Source: Arcicella aurantiaca
GTDB taxonomy: Bacteria > Bacteroidota > Bacteroidia > Cytophagales > Spirosomataceae
Assembly: GCF_003148625.1 (NCBI RefSeq)
Contig: NZ_QGGO01000003.1
Location: 62,001-126,000, forward strand
DNA length: 64,000 nt
Reading direction: 5' to 3'
A program made the position numbers and the translations under genes. The notes under the pieces were generated by a model. That model was not told where the DNA came from, did no database searches, and saw nothing but the letters and a program-made list of their open reading frames with translations. Positions 7,458-15,411 of the stretch are shown here, piece by piece (position 1 is the stretch's first letter; each line of letters opens with the position of its first letter).

Positions 7458-8537
7458 ATGTTTCGATTAAAATATACCCTCATCATTCACCTGCTTGGGT
7501 GGCTACTTTTTTGGGCTTTGCCGTTCTTTTATATGTCGCAAGAGCCAAACAGACAAGGTAGTATCTTATTATCTCACAATTATTTACTTTTTATTGGGGT
7601 TTATTTGGCGGTATTTTATTTGAATACTCAGTTATTTATTCCGAAGTTATATTTCCAAAAACGCTATTTGCTTTATTTTGGAGTATTTATAGTGATGTTA
7701 TTGATTGTAGGGTGGCTTAAACCTTATGACAATTTAATCTTTCAAAGATTTAATGACGTTGCACATCAGCCGATGTCAACACCCCCAGAATTTCATGGAG
7801 AGCATCGTCCAGAACCTCCTCAACATGAAGTGCAGCTTCGCTTACCATTTTTAGATATTGTCAGTATTTTTCTATTTTTTACGATATGGATGTTGGGAAT
7901 GGCAATTACAGTAGCTTTGAAATGGCAATTGACCGAGAAAAAAGCCGTTCAAGCAGAAGCCGATAAAGTCACGGCAGAATTATCTTTTCTAAAAGCACAA
8001 ATTAACCCTCATTTTCTTTTCAATACACTGAATAATATTTATACTTTGGCAACGATGAATCATGAAAATACTGCTCCAAGTATCATGAAATTATCGCACA
8101 TTATGCGTTATGTAACGGATGAAGTTACCGAAGATTTTGTGCCATTATCCAGTGAAATAGAGTGTATTAGCGATTATATAGATTTGCAACAATTACGCTT
8201 AACCCCAAAAACTACCATAAATTTTGAAGCAAAAGGGAAAATTGAACATCAAGAAATTGCTCCATTAATTTTAATGACTTTTGTGGAAAATGCTTTCAAG
8301 CACGCTGTGAGTAATCGGGAAAAATCAGAAATTTTTATTAAAATTTGGAGTGAAAATAATACGATAAAATTTATTTGTCAGAATACTCTTTTTGCCCAAG
8401 CTCGAAAAGTTGAACGTACAGGAATTGGGATTCAAAACACAAAAAAGAGATTAGAATATTCGTATCCAGAAAGACATACTTTGAGCATTTCTCAAGAAAA
8501 TGGGCTTTATATCGTTGAATTATCTTTGCAAAACTAA
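7458..8537 (+). CDS. Sensor histidine kinase, LytS/YehU type
   Basis: The 359-residue protein has four hydrophobic segments (about 8-26, 41-60, 68-87 and 131-153). Between the third and fourth is a Pro/His-rich loop (HQPMSTPPEFHGEHRPEPPQH, about 103-123) that could bind metal. The His_kinase phosphoacceptor box QINPHFLFNTLN is at 181-192 with H185, followed by an ATPase region with FVENAFKHA and GIGIQNTKKRL. It autophosphorylates and passes phosphate to the LytTR regulator encoded 3 bp downstream. The signal is unknown; the His-rich periplasmic loop is the best hint. Confidence 0.92.
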   Translation: MFRLKYTLIIHLLGWLLFWALPFFYMSQEPNRQGSILLSHNYLLFIGVYLAVFYLNTQLFIPKLYFQKRYLLYFGVFIVMLLIVGWLKPYDNLIFQRFNDVAHQPMSTPPEFHGEHRPEPPQHEVQLRLPFLDIVSIFLFFTIWMLGMAITVALKWQLTEKKAVQAEADKVTAELSFLKAQINPHFLFNTLNNIYTLATMNHENTAPSIMKLSHIMRYVTDEVTEDFVPLSSEIECISDYIDLQQLRLTPKTTINFEAKGKIEHQEIAPLILMTFVENAFKHAVSNREKSEIFIKIWSENNTIKFICQNTLFAQARKVERTGIGIQNTKKRLEYSYPERHTLSISQENGLYIVELSLQN

Positions 8538-8540
8538 ACC

Positions 8541-9242
8541 ATGAAACTACGTTGTGTTGCCATTGATGACGAACCTTTGGCTTTGTCGTTAATTACTCAA
8601 TATGTAGCTCAATTTCCTAAATTGGAGCTTGTTCAAACTTTCAATGATGCCATTGAAGGAGCTGAGTTTTTGGCAAATAATTCCGTTGATTTATTGTTTA
8701 TCGACATCAATATGCCTGATATTACGGGGCTTGAATTGGTGGAAAATTTAACGGTAAAACCAATGATAATTTTCACGACGGCTCACAAAAAATTTGCTTT
8801 GGAAGGTTTTGAATTGGAAGCAATGGATTATTTATTAAAACCCATTGCTTTAGACCGTTTTAGTCGTTCTATTGGAAAAGCAATTGATTATTTTGAGTTG
8901 AAAAATGCCGTAAAAACAGACTCACCTCAGTATCTTTTTGTTAGGTCGGAGTACAAAATGGTGAAAATTGATGTCACCGATATTGATTATATCGAAGGAT
9001 TGGTCGATTATGTGAAAATACATTTGTTGAGTTCACCACGTCCAATTCTTTCTTTAATGACCATGAAAGCGGTTTTAGAAAAACTTCCTGCCGACCAATT
9101 TAGCCGTATTCATCGGAGTTTTATTGTGCCAAATATCAATGTCAAATCAATTCTGAATAAAAAAGCGGAACTCATTTCTGGCAAAACAATTCCTATCAGT
9201 AATAGCAATCAGGATTTTATTGATGAATGGATGAAGAAATAA
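8541..9242 (+). CDS. LytTR-family response regulator
   Basis: The 233-residue protein has a receiver domain (1-120) with acidic pair D9/D10, phosphoacceptor D55 in LLFIDINMPD, T80 and K100. A LytTR DNA-binding domain follows at about 130-232, with FVRSEYKMVKIDVTDIDYIEG and FSRIHRSFIVPNINVKSI. It starts 3 bp after the kinase stop, so the two are translationally coupled. LytTR proteins bind pairs of about 9-10-bp direct repeats spaced about 21 bp apart; such a pair lies just downstream in front of the dioxygenase gene. Confidence 0.93.
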   Translation: MKLRCVAIDDEPLALSLITQYVAQFPKLELVQTFNDAIEGAEFLANNSVDLLFIDINMPDITGLELVENLTVKPMIIFTTAHKKFALEGFELEAMDYLLKPIALDRFSRSIGKAIDYFELKNAVKTDSPQYLFVRSEYKMVKIDVTDIDYIEGLVDYVKIHLLSSPRPILSLMTMKAVLEKLPADQFSRIHRSFIVPNINVKSILNKKAELISGKTIPISNSNQDFIDEWMKK

Positions 9243-9265
9243 GTTTCATCGACAAATTGGCTGAT

Positions 9266-9414
9266 TTAACCGATAAAATGCCTTATTTGAACAATGTATT
9301 CCTCTTTTCTTGCGTATTAACCAATACAAACAAAAACTTAAAAGGTTGTTTAAAATTTCAAGAAAAATAACCTAAAATCATTCTTAACCGATAGAATCAT
9401 TTATTTGACCGATA
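9266..9414 (+). promoter_or_regulatory. Candidate LytTR operator repeats
   Basis: TTAACCGATA occurs at 9266-9275 and again at 9384-9393, and TTGACCGATA at 9405-9414. The last two are exactly 21 bp apart start to start, which is the spacing LytTR dimers use. They lie 69-99 bp upstream of the dioxygenase start and directly downstream of a LytTR regulator gene. Function is inferred; the motif is related to, but not the same as, published AlgR-type sites. Confidence 0.45.
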
Positions 9415-9482
9415 CATAACTTTTATGGAGGTATAATTTATTTCAGATGGGTGTATTCTTCAAAAACTATAATTATTAAAAC

Positions 9483-10241
9483 ATGAAAAGAGAAGAATTT
9501 TTAAAAAAAGGTTTTAACAGCCTTATCGGATTTGCGGCAGTTTTACCAATTTTGGATGCGTGCAAATCATCAAGCGTTGAGCCAACAACTACAACATCAG
9601 GAACAACCACAGGTACAGGCTCAACCAATGGAAGTTCTGCCAGCAATTGTACCGTTACAAGTAGCGAAACAGAAGGCCCTTTTCCTACAAAAACGCCATC
9701 AAGTTTAGTCATCAAAGATATTCGTTCTGACAGAACTGGCGTTGCTTTTGCTTTCACCATTACTATTAAAAATGCTAATAATAGTTGTGGCGTTTTGGCA
9801 GGTGCATTAGTGGATGTTTGGCATTGTGATAAAGACGGTTATTATTCTGAATATGGAGGAACGTCTATGCAACAAAAGGATTTTACAAGTGTACATTTCT
9901 TGAGAGGGCGTCAGGTAACTGATACCAATGGACAGGTTTCTTTTCAATCTATTTTTCCGGGTTGGTACCAAAGTCGTGCAACACATATTCACGTACATAT
10001 TTATAACTCAGCGGGAAAATCATTGTTAGTAACACAAATTGGTTTCCCAGAAGCAAGTGATAGTGCTGTTGTAGCGGTAAATGCTTCGTCTGCCAATGGT
10101 TATACCAAAGGGATGTCTGGTTATACCTATAATGCTTCAGATAATGTATTTGCTGATTCTATGGCTAATGAAATAGGAACAATTACAGGAAGCGTTGCAG
10201 CAGGTTATACACTTACTCATACAATCGTTGTAAGTGCCTAA
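9483..10241 (+). CDS. Lipoprotein intradiol ring-cleavage dioxygenase-like protein
   Basis: The 252-residue protein has a signal peptide with lipobox and predicted lipid-anchored C27 (ILDAC), a Ser/Thr/Gly-rich linker (about 30-52), then an intradiol dioxygenase beta-sandwich (about 60-245). Candidate Fe(III) ligands are Y120 or Y121 (HCDKDGYYSEY), Y162 (FPGWY), H168 and H170 (THIHVH). Relatives such as protocatechuate 3,4-dioxygenase open catechol rings in the cytoplasm; this one would sit at the cell surface or periplasm, as do many Bacteroidota homologues. The true substrate is unknown. The next gene starts within 5 bp. Confidence 0.8.
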   Translation: MKREEFLKKGFNSLIGFAAVLPILDACKSSSVEPTTTTSGTTTGTGSTNGSSASNCTVTSSETEGPFPTKTPSSLVIKDIRSDRTGVAFAFTITIKNANNSCGVLAGALVDVWHCDKDGYYSEYGGTSMQQKDFTSVHFLRGRQVTDTNGQVSFQSIFPGWYQSRATHIHVHIYNSAGKSLLVTQIGFPEASDSAVVAVNASSANGYTKGMSGYTYNASDNVFADSMANEIGTITGSVAAGYTLTHTIVVSA

Positions 10242-10245
10242 ACGG

Positions 10246-10932
10246 ATGATGATGGATTTAGAAACCCAAGCTCAAATATATTTAGCCGACCAGCGGGGCA
10301 TCTCGCAGGTTGGCTTTTTTCGTAGTTTTCATACCTTCAATTTTGGTAATTATTTTCATGATAGTAGAGAGCCTTTCGGTAATTTACAGGTTTTCAATGA
10401 TGATACCTTGAAGGCTGGAAATAGTTTGAAATTGAAATTGGATAAAAATTCAGAGGTAATAATTATGCCAATTGTAGGTGGACTTGAATTTCGTAACCCT
10501 TTAGAAGAAGGCTTTTTAGAAGCAGGTCAGATACAAGTTTTTTCTGCATTGGCTGAAACCGAATACGAAATTATTAATCCTTATGAAACGGAGGATATTA
10601 ATTTTCTGCAAATTTGGCTGAATAATGCTTCGGTAGATTTTTCCCCAAAAATTGAAGTGAATACTTTTGATTTTGAAGATAAAAACCAATTACTACCCAT
10701 TTTTTCAAAAGACAATCGAAAAGGCTTTATTGGAAAATATGACGGAAGAGAAAAGGAAGAAATTGCTTTAGAAAATTCAGAAAATAATGTATTTATTTTT
10801 GTTCTCAACGGAGCTTTTGAAGTTCAAGACCGACTGCTTCATGCAAGAGACGGTTTAGCTCTTTCTAATTTTGAAATGATTGATTTTGAGGCACTTTCCA
10901 ATGATGCCATTATTCTGATATTGAAATTGTAG
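10246..10932 (+). CDS. Pirin-like bicupin protein, degenerate metal site
   Basis: The 228-residue protein shows the pirin opening QRGISQVGFFRSFHTFNFGNY and the double-cupin pattern (SEVIIMPIVGGLEFRNP, NVFIFVLNGAFEV). Typical pirins carry an HPHRGFET-like metal-binding stretch after the FxxF segment; no such histidines are seen here, so the metal site is probably lost. Three adjacent ATGs (10246, 10249, 10252) can serve as start; a GTG at 10234 would overlap the dioxygenase gene. It is almost certainly co-transcribed with the dioxygenase 4 bp upstream, which suggests a joint role or regulation. Confidence 0.68.
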   Translation: MMMDLETQAQIYLADQRGISQVGFFRSFHTFNFGNYFHDSREPFGNLQVFNDDTLKAGNSLKLKLDKNSEVIIMPIVGGLEFRNPLEEGFLEAGQIQVFSALAETEYEIINPYETEDINFLQIWLNNASVDFSPKIEVNTFDFEDKNQLLPIFSKDNRKGFIGKYDGREKEEIALENSENNVFIFVLNGAFEVQDRLLHARDGLALSNFEMIDFEALSNDAIILILKL

Positions 10933-10963
10933 ATTTAAGAATTGATAAAGATTTTTATGCACC

Positions 10964-11077
10964 TGTTTAAACTTTCTGTTTTGTGATAGTACATCGTTCT
11001 GTAAAATTTTAGGTTGAAGAATTCTAAAAGACTTAGTTGTAGCCAGATGTACCCAGCCGAAACAGAAAGTTTAAACA
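10964..11077. repeat. Perfect 18-bp inverted repeat with 78-bp loop
   Basis: TGTTTAAACTTTCTGTTT at 10964-10981 is the exact reverse complement of 11060-11077. The loop has no obvious gene. It lies 31 bp downstream of the pirin-like gene and could be its transcript end or another spacer repeat family. Confidence 0.75.
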
Positions 11078-11126
11078 AGTTCTATCTAAACTGTACATTT
11101 ATTTCAATTTCAAAAAACAAAATTAC

Positions 11127-11157
11127 TTGACAACCTCTCCTAATATTCCTATATTTG
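11127..11157 (+). promoter_or_regulatory. Candidate Bacteroidota promoter with a ~510-nt leader
   Basis: TTG at 11127-11129 and TATATTTG at 11150-11157 fit the -33/-7 consensus (TTTG, about 19-20 bp, TAnnTTTG). The only gene downstream on this strand is the TonB-dependent receptor starting at 11675. The 11158-11674 stretch holds no gene I can support and would be a long untranslated leader or a separate small RNA. Confidence 0.4.
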
Positions 11158-11674
11158 TTCAGTATTTTAAGCATTTAGGATTGACCCGCCAGTATAAAGA
11201 TGTTCAGTTTCCAATCATGGAATTTCCGTTCACGAATTTTCTTTAATTATCCACGAAATACTTATTTTACCCCGAATTAATCAGAAAAGCATCTTAAATT
11301 TTCCTTGCGTTTAAGAAAAGCATTTTGAATAATTTAACCGCAAAATCCTTACTTGTACAAAAAAGACTATCTTTTCCTTTCGTAAAATCGTAGTATTTTA
11401 TTCTGTACGGGTCTATAATTCCGTATTTATCAACACTCCATTTTAAATTTTATTTTCCGCCAGAAAAGCACTAAGTCAGTTGTGAAAAATTATCTATTCT
11501 ATTTCTTGTGGTCAAACAAGAAGGAATAAAAAATGATATTTTTAGCCAAAAACATTTCTTTGGCAATCAATTTGTAGTAGCTAAATTATTAGGTAGCCTT
11601 ATCGTAAAATAGGGTTGTCTAAATGTTTATATATTACCCATAAAAAGTTTCTTAAAGCAATATCCTTACTCATT

Positions 11675-14284
11675 ATGAAAAAAATATTCAAATTAACCCT
11701 TCTAATCATTCCATTTTTAGTGAGTGCTGCGGCATTCAGTCAAGGTATCAAAGGCAAAGTAATTGATGCAGATATTAAAGAAGGTATAGTTGGTGCAACA
11801 GTTACCATCGAAAATACCCCTTACAGCACTTCAACAGACTTACAAGGTAATTACTCAATAAAACTTCCGAAGGGAGACTATAAAATGAGTATAAGTTTTG
11901 CGGGGTATGAAAAGAAAATAATTTCAGTAATTGTTCCTGCTACGACTATTATAACACTTCCTGATGTTTCTTTGGAAGAAGCCACCAGTACAACTCAAGA
12001 TGAAGTTTTGGTGGTGGTTGGTAGCCGTGCCACAGAAGGACGTGGTAAAAATGAAACAACTGCTCCAATTGACGTTGTTACTTCTGAACAACTACAAACT
12101 TTTGGGCAAATGGATTTAAACCAAATTCTTCATTTTTTAGTCCCTGCTTTTAATTCAAACCGTCAGTCAGGTTCTGATATTGCTGACCATATTGACCCTA
12201 CTTCATTGAGAGGTTTAGGCCCAGACCAAACATTAGTGCTTATCAATGGAAAACGTTTTCACCAAACAGCATTGATTGGAACATTTGGTACTCGTGGACG
12301 TGGAAATACAGGAACAGACTTAAACACAATTCCAGTAGGAGCGATTGACCACATAGAAATTCTTCGTGATGGTGCTGCCGCTCAATATGGTTCTGATGCC
12401 ATTGCAGGTGTAATCAACATCGTGATGAAATCTACTGTAAAGGAAATTACGGCTAATGCCAATGCAGGATTGTACACGGCTGGTGATGGCTTAATCTCGA
12501 ATTTCAACCTAAATTATGGTTTTAAAATTGGAGAAAAAGGCTTTTTGAATATTACTGGCGAAGTATTAGCAAAAGATAAAACGCTTAGAAAAGCTGATAA
12601 ACAATATGAGACAACCAATAGTGTGCCGAGAGTTTTATTTGGCGATGCGTCTTATGTAAATAGTAGTCTTTATTTGAATTCAGAAATTGCTTTAAGTGAA
12701 AAAACGAAATTTTATTCATCAGGAGGAATCAATTTTCGTACAACTGATGCACAAGGATTTACCGTAGAAGCAGGTAGTGATAGAAATGTAACCTCAGTTT
12801 TCCCGAATGGCTATGAACCAAGAATTGGGTCGAATATTTTTGATGGAACTTTAACGATTGGGCTAAAAACAAAAACAAGTAATGGTTGGGAGATAGATTT
12901 GTATAATACTTACGGAAAAAATAATATAAAATTATCAACTTTAAATACCGTTAATCCATCGCAAGTATTGTTTACGAACGTTAAAAATCAAATCAATTTT
13001 GATGCAGGTAGTTATAATTTATCGCAAAATACAACAGGTTTAACTTTTACAAAGAATTTAGATAATGTGTTATCAGGCGTTAATATTTCAATGGGTTCAG
13101 AGTTTAGAACAGATGCTTATGGAATTGTAGCAGGAGAAGAAGCTTCTTGGAAAAGATACGGAACAGATGTTTCTGTTGCTGGTGGAGCTCAAAACTTCCC
13201 AGGTATTCGTCCTGACAATGCCTTGACGGCTTCTCGTACAAACTTTGGTATTTATGGCGATGCTGAAGTAAATGTTACCAACTCTTGGCTAATTGCAACA
13301 GCTCTACGTTATGAAAATTATAGTGATTTTGGAGGAACAGTGAATGGTAAAATTGCTTCAAGAATTAAACTAAGTGATGCTTTTTCATTAAGAGGTTCGT
13401 TGAGTTCTGGTTTTAGAGCACCCTCATTGGCACAAGTATTTTTTAGCTCAACAATCAATGACGTTGTAACGGAAGAAGGAAGTACAACCGCTGTTTATGA
13501 AGAACGTTTATTGGCACGTAGCAATAGCCCCGTTACAAAAGCACTTGGTATTCAACCTCTAAAACAAGAAACATCATTAAATGGAAGTTTTGGTTTTGTA
13601 TTACAACCATCTAAAGATTTCTCTTTATCAGTTGATGCTTATCAAGTAAGTGTAAAAGACCGTATTGTATTAACAGGAGAGTTTTCGGCTACTGATAAAG
13701 GTTTAGAATCTACTTTTAATAGTTTGGGTGTAGTGGAGGCTCAATTCTTTGCCAATGCTTTAGATACTAAAACAATAGGACTTGATGTTGTTGGAAATTA
13801 TACCGCAAAAATTGGTGAAGGAACATTGACATCAACGCTCTCATTTAATTACAATGACCTTACTATTGAAGCTGTAAAAACAAATGCTGTATTAGTAGGT
13901 AGAGAAGAGAGCTTCTTGGGAAGAAGAGAGCGTTCTTTGGTTACTTATACTGCTCCAAAATACAAATACCACGCAATTATTGATTACAAATTGAACAAGA
14001 CTTCTTTGGGTGTTCGTTTGTCTGGTTTTTCAGTAATGGATTTAGTTGATTACAACTCAACAAACGTTGCTCCAAACCATTACGATGCAAAAGTTACCAC
14101 AGATTTAATGGCAGGCTATCAGATTTCGGATAATGTAAAAATTGTCTTGAATGGTTCAAATATTTTTAATGTTTATCCAAATAAACAACTTCCTACAAAT
14201 ACCGAAACTGGTGGTATGTACGAAGCAGTTCAAATGGGTTTTGGAGGAGCTTTCTACTCAGTTCGTTTGAAATTGAAGTTTTAA
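11675..14284 (+). CDS. TonB-dependent receptor (no STN domain)
   Basis: Starting at the ATG at 11675, which places a clean signal peptide (MKKIFKLTLLIIPFLVSAAAFSQ) at the N-terminus, the protein is 869 residues. A longer start at 11615 would bury that signal. Domains are CarboxypepD_reg-like beta-sandwich (about 25-100), plug (about 125-255) with RGLGPDQTLVLINGKRF and LRDGAAAQYGSDAIAG, then a 22-strand outer-membrane barrel ending in LKLKF. It imports a TonB-energised substrate, probably a metal chelate or organic acid. A TonB protein gene follows 105 bp downstream. It belongs to the same subfamily as three other receptors in this window. Confidence 0.9.
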   Translation: MKKIFKLTLLIIPFLVSAAAFSQGIKGKVIDADIKEGIVGATVTIENTPYSTSTDLQGNYSIKLPKGDYKMSISFAGYEKKIISVIVPATTIITLPDVSLEEATSTTQDEVLVVVGSRATEGRGKNETTAPIDVVTSEQLQTFGQMDLNQILHFLVPAFNSNRQSGSDIADHIDPTSLRGLGPDQTLVLINGKRFHQTALIGTFGTRGRGNTGTDLNTIPVGAIDHIEILRDGAAAQYGSDAIAGVINIVMKSTVKEITANANAGLYTAGDGLISNFNLNYGFKIGEKGFLNITGEVLAKDKTLRKADKQYETTNSVPRVLFGDASYVNSSLYLNSEIALSEKTKFYSSGGINFRTTDAQGFTVEAGSDRNVTSVFPNGYEPRIGSNIFDGTLTIGLKTKTSNGWEIDLYNTYGKNNIKLSTLNTVNPSQVLFTNVKNQINFDAGSYNLSQNTTGLTFTKNLDNVLSGVNISMGSEFRTDAYGIVAGEEASWKRYGTDVSVAGGAQNFPGIRPDNALTASRTNFGIYGDAEVNVTNSWLIATALRYENYSDFGGTVNGKIASRIKLSDAFSLRGSLSSGFRAPSLAQVFFSSTINDVVTEEGSTTAVYEERLLARSNSPVTKALGIQPLKQETSLNGSFGFVLQPSKDFSLSVDAYQVSVKDRIVLTGEFSATDKGLESTFNSLGVVEAQFFANALDTKTIGLDVVGNYTAKIGEGTLTSTLSFNYNDLTIEAVKTNAVLVGREESFLGRRERSLVTYTAPKYKYHAIIDYKLNKTSLGVRLSGFSVMDLVDYNSTNVAPNHYDAKVTTDLMAGYQISDNVKIVLNGSNIFNVYPNKQLPTNTETGGMYEAVQMGFGGAFYSVRLKLKF

Positions 14285-14313
14285 AAAATGCAATTTAATT
14301 AAAATCATTATAA

Positions 14314-14344
14314 TGGGTAGTGTAAAGTGTTTTTATACTACCCA
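14314..14344 (+). terminator. Hairpin between TonB receptor and TonB gene
   Basis: TGGGTAGTGTAAA pairs with TTTTATACTACCCA around a 4-nt loop. No T tract follows, so it may attenuate rather than end transcription into the downstream TonB gene. Confidence 0.45.
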
Positions 14345-14389
14345 AACTTCCTTACTAAATCATAACAAATAAGTAAACTACGCATAACG

Positions 14390-15190
14390 ATGAAGAATTT
14401 ATTTATTGTAATATCGCTATTATTAATAGAAAATGTAACATCTGCCCAACAACGGTGGAGTTCAGCCTTTATTGGCAAACCTGAGTCGAGAGCTTTGTAT
14501 GCTTCTAATGTTGCAAAAGCTATTCAAAGTGCTTGGGAAAATGAGATTGCTTCAAAAGAAAAAACTGATTTATTATTAGATGAGATTATCTTTGGACAAG
14601 AATCTGATAAAAAAAATAATCAAGAAATTGAAATTGCTAAACCTATAACCAATAATATTGACGAAATTGAGGAGGTTTTAGGAATTAAAGAAAAAACGAC
14701 TGACCCTGTTAAAAAAGGAAGCACTACTCAAGATAGTCGTGTGGCTTCTAACGCAAGTTTAGAGAAGATAAAAATAAGCGAAGCAGAAGAACCTACGCAA
14801 AAAAGACTTAACAACACAGGGAAGAATACAAAAAAAGGTAATATACTTGCAATAGTTGATGATGAAGTAGAAATGGATACCATTTATGCTATTCCACAGA
14901 TTCCAGCCATGTTTCCGGGTGGTGCAAGTGCTATGAAACAATTTTTTGTAAAAAATATTGAAACCCCCGAAAATGTAGGACAAGCAGTGAAAGGGAAAGT
15001 TTTTGTAAGATTTATTGTTGACAAATACGGGAAAATTTCAAGAATATATTTAGTAAAAGGACTAAACGATGCTTGTAATCACGAAGCGATGAGAGTTGTC
15101 AAGAAAATGCCATCATGGATACCTGCCAAAGAAGGTCAAGACAATGTGAATTCATGGCATACACTTCCAATTTATTTCGAAATTGAATAA
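14390..15190 (+). CDS. TonB C-terminal-domain protein
   Basis: The 266-residue protein has an N-terminal hydrophobic segment ending in a signal-peptidase-like site (LLIENVTSAQQ), a charged low-complexity middle (about 60-160), and a TonB_C domain at about 170-266 (MFPGGASAMKQFFVKNI, KGKVFVRFIVDKYGKISRI, MPSWIPAKEGQ). TonB proteins pass proton-motive energy from ExbBD to outer-membrane receptors. Unlike classical TonB it lacks a Pro-rich spacer, and the N-terminus looks cleavable rather than anchored, so direct energy transfer is uncertain. Its place after the receptor suggests it serves that receptor. Confidence 0.8.
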   Translation: MKNLFIVISLLLIENVTSAQQRWSSAFIGKPESRALYASNVAKAIQSAWENEIASKEKTDLLLDEIIFGQESDKKNNQEIEIAKPITNNIDEIEEVLGIKEKTTDPVKKGSTTQDSRVASNASLEKIKISEAEEPTQKRLNNTGKNTKKGNILAIVDDEVEMDTIYAIPQIPAMFPGGASAMKQFFVKNIETPENVGQAVKGKVFVRFIVDKYGKISRIYLVKGLNDACNHEAMRVVKKMPSWIPAKEGQDNVNSWHTLPIYFEIE

Positions 15191-15274
15191 TAAGATTCAT
15201 AAAGACGTTGAACTAAACCAATTTAACCGCTGATTTTTTAAGACTTTACTTTTAGAAACTTTGTTGTTTTTTAC

Positions 15275-15303
15275 AGCCCTCTTGATATTCAAGGGGGCTT
15301 TGT
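15275..15303 (+). terminator. Probable terminator after TonB gene
   Basis: AGCCCTCTTGA and AAGGGGGCT form a GC-rich stem around a short loop, followed by TTTGT. It lies 85 bp downstream of the TonB stop. Confidence 0.5.
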
Positions 15304-15355
15304 ATTTGTGGTGTTTCTCAAATTTGATTAAGTTGATAATGATTTTTGAGGCATA

Positions 15356-15390
15356 AAAAAGTCTTTCCCGATGCTCAGGAAAGACTTTTT
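15356..15390 (-). terminator. Strong terminator at the convergent junction
   Basis: AAAAAGTCTTTCC at 15356-15368 pairs perfectly with GGAAAGACTTTTT at 15378-15390. Read on the minus strand it follows the receptor stop at 15412 and ends in a T run; A/T runs on both sides make it potentially bidirectional. Confidence 0.85.
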
Positions 15391-15411
15391 GGGTAATTGA
15401 AATAAATACAA

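Noticed and set aside
10933-11674. Hidden gene in the 740-bp spacer
   Set aside because: All frames are short and broken by stops; only an inverted repeat and a promoter match are supported.
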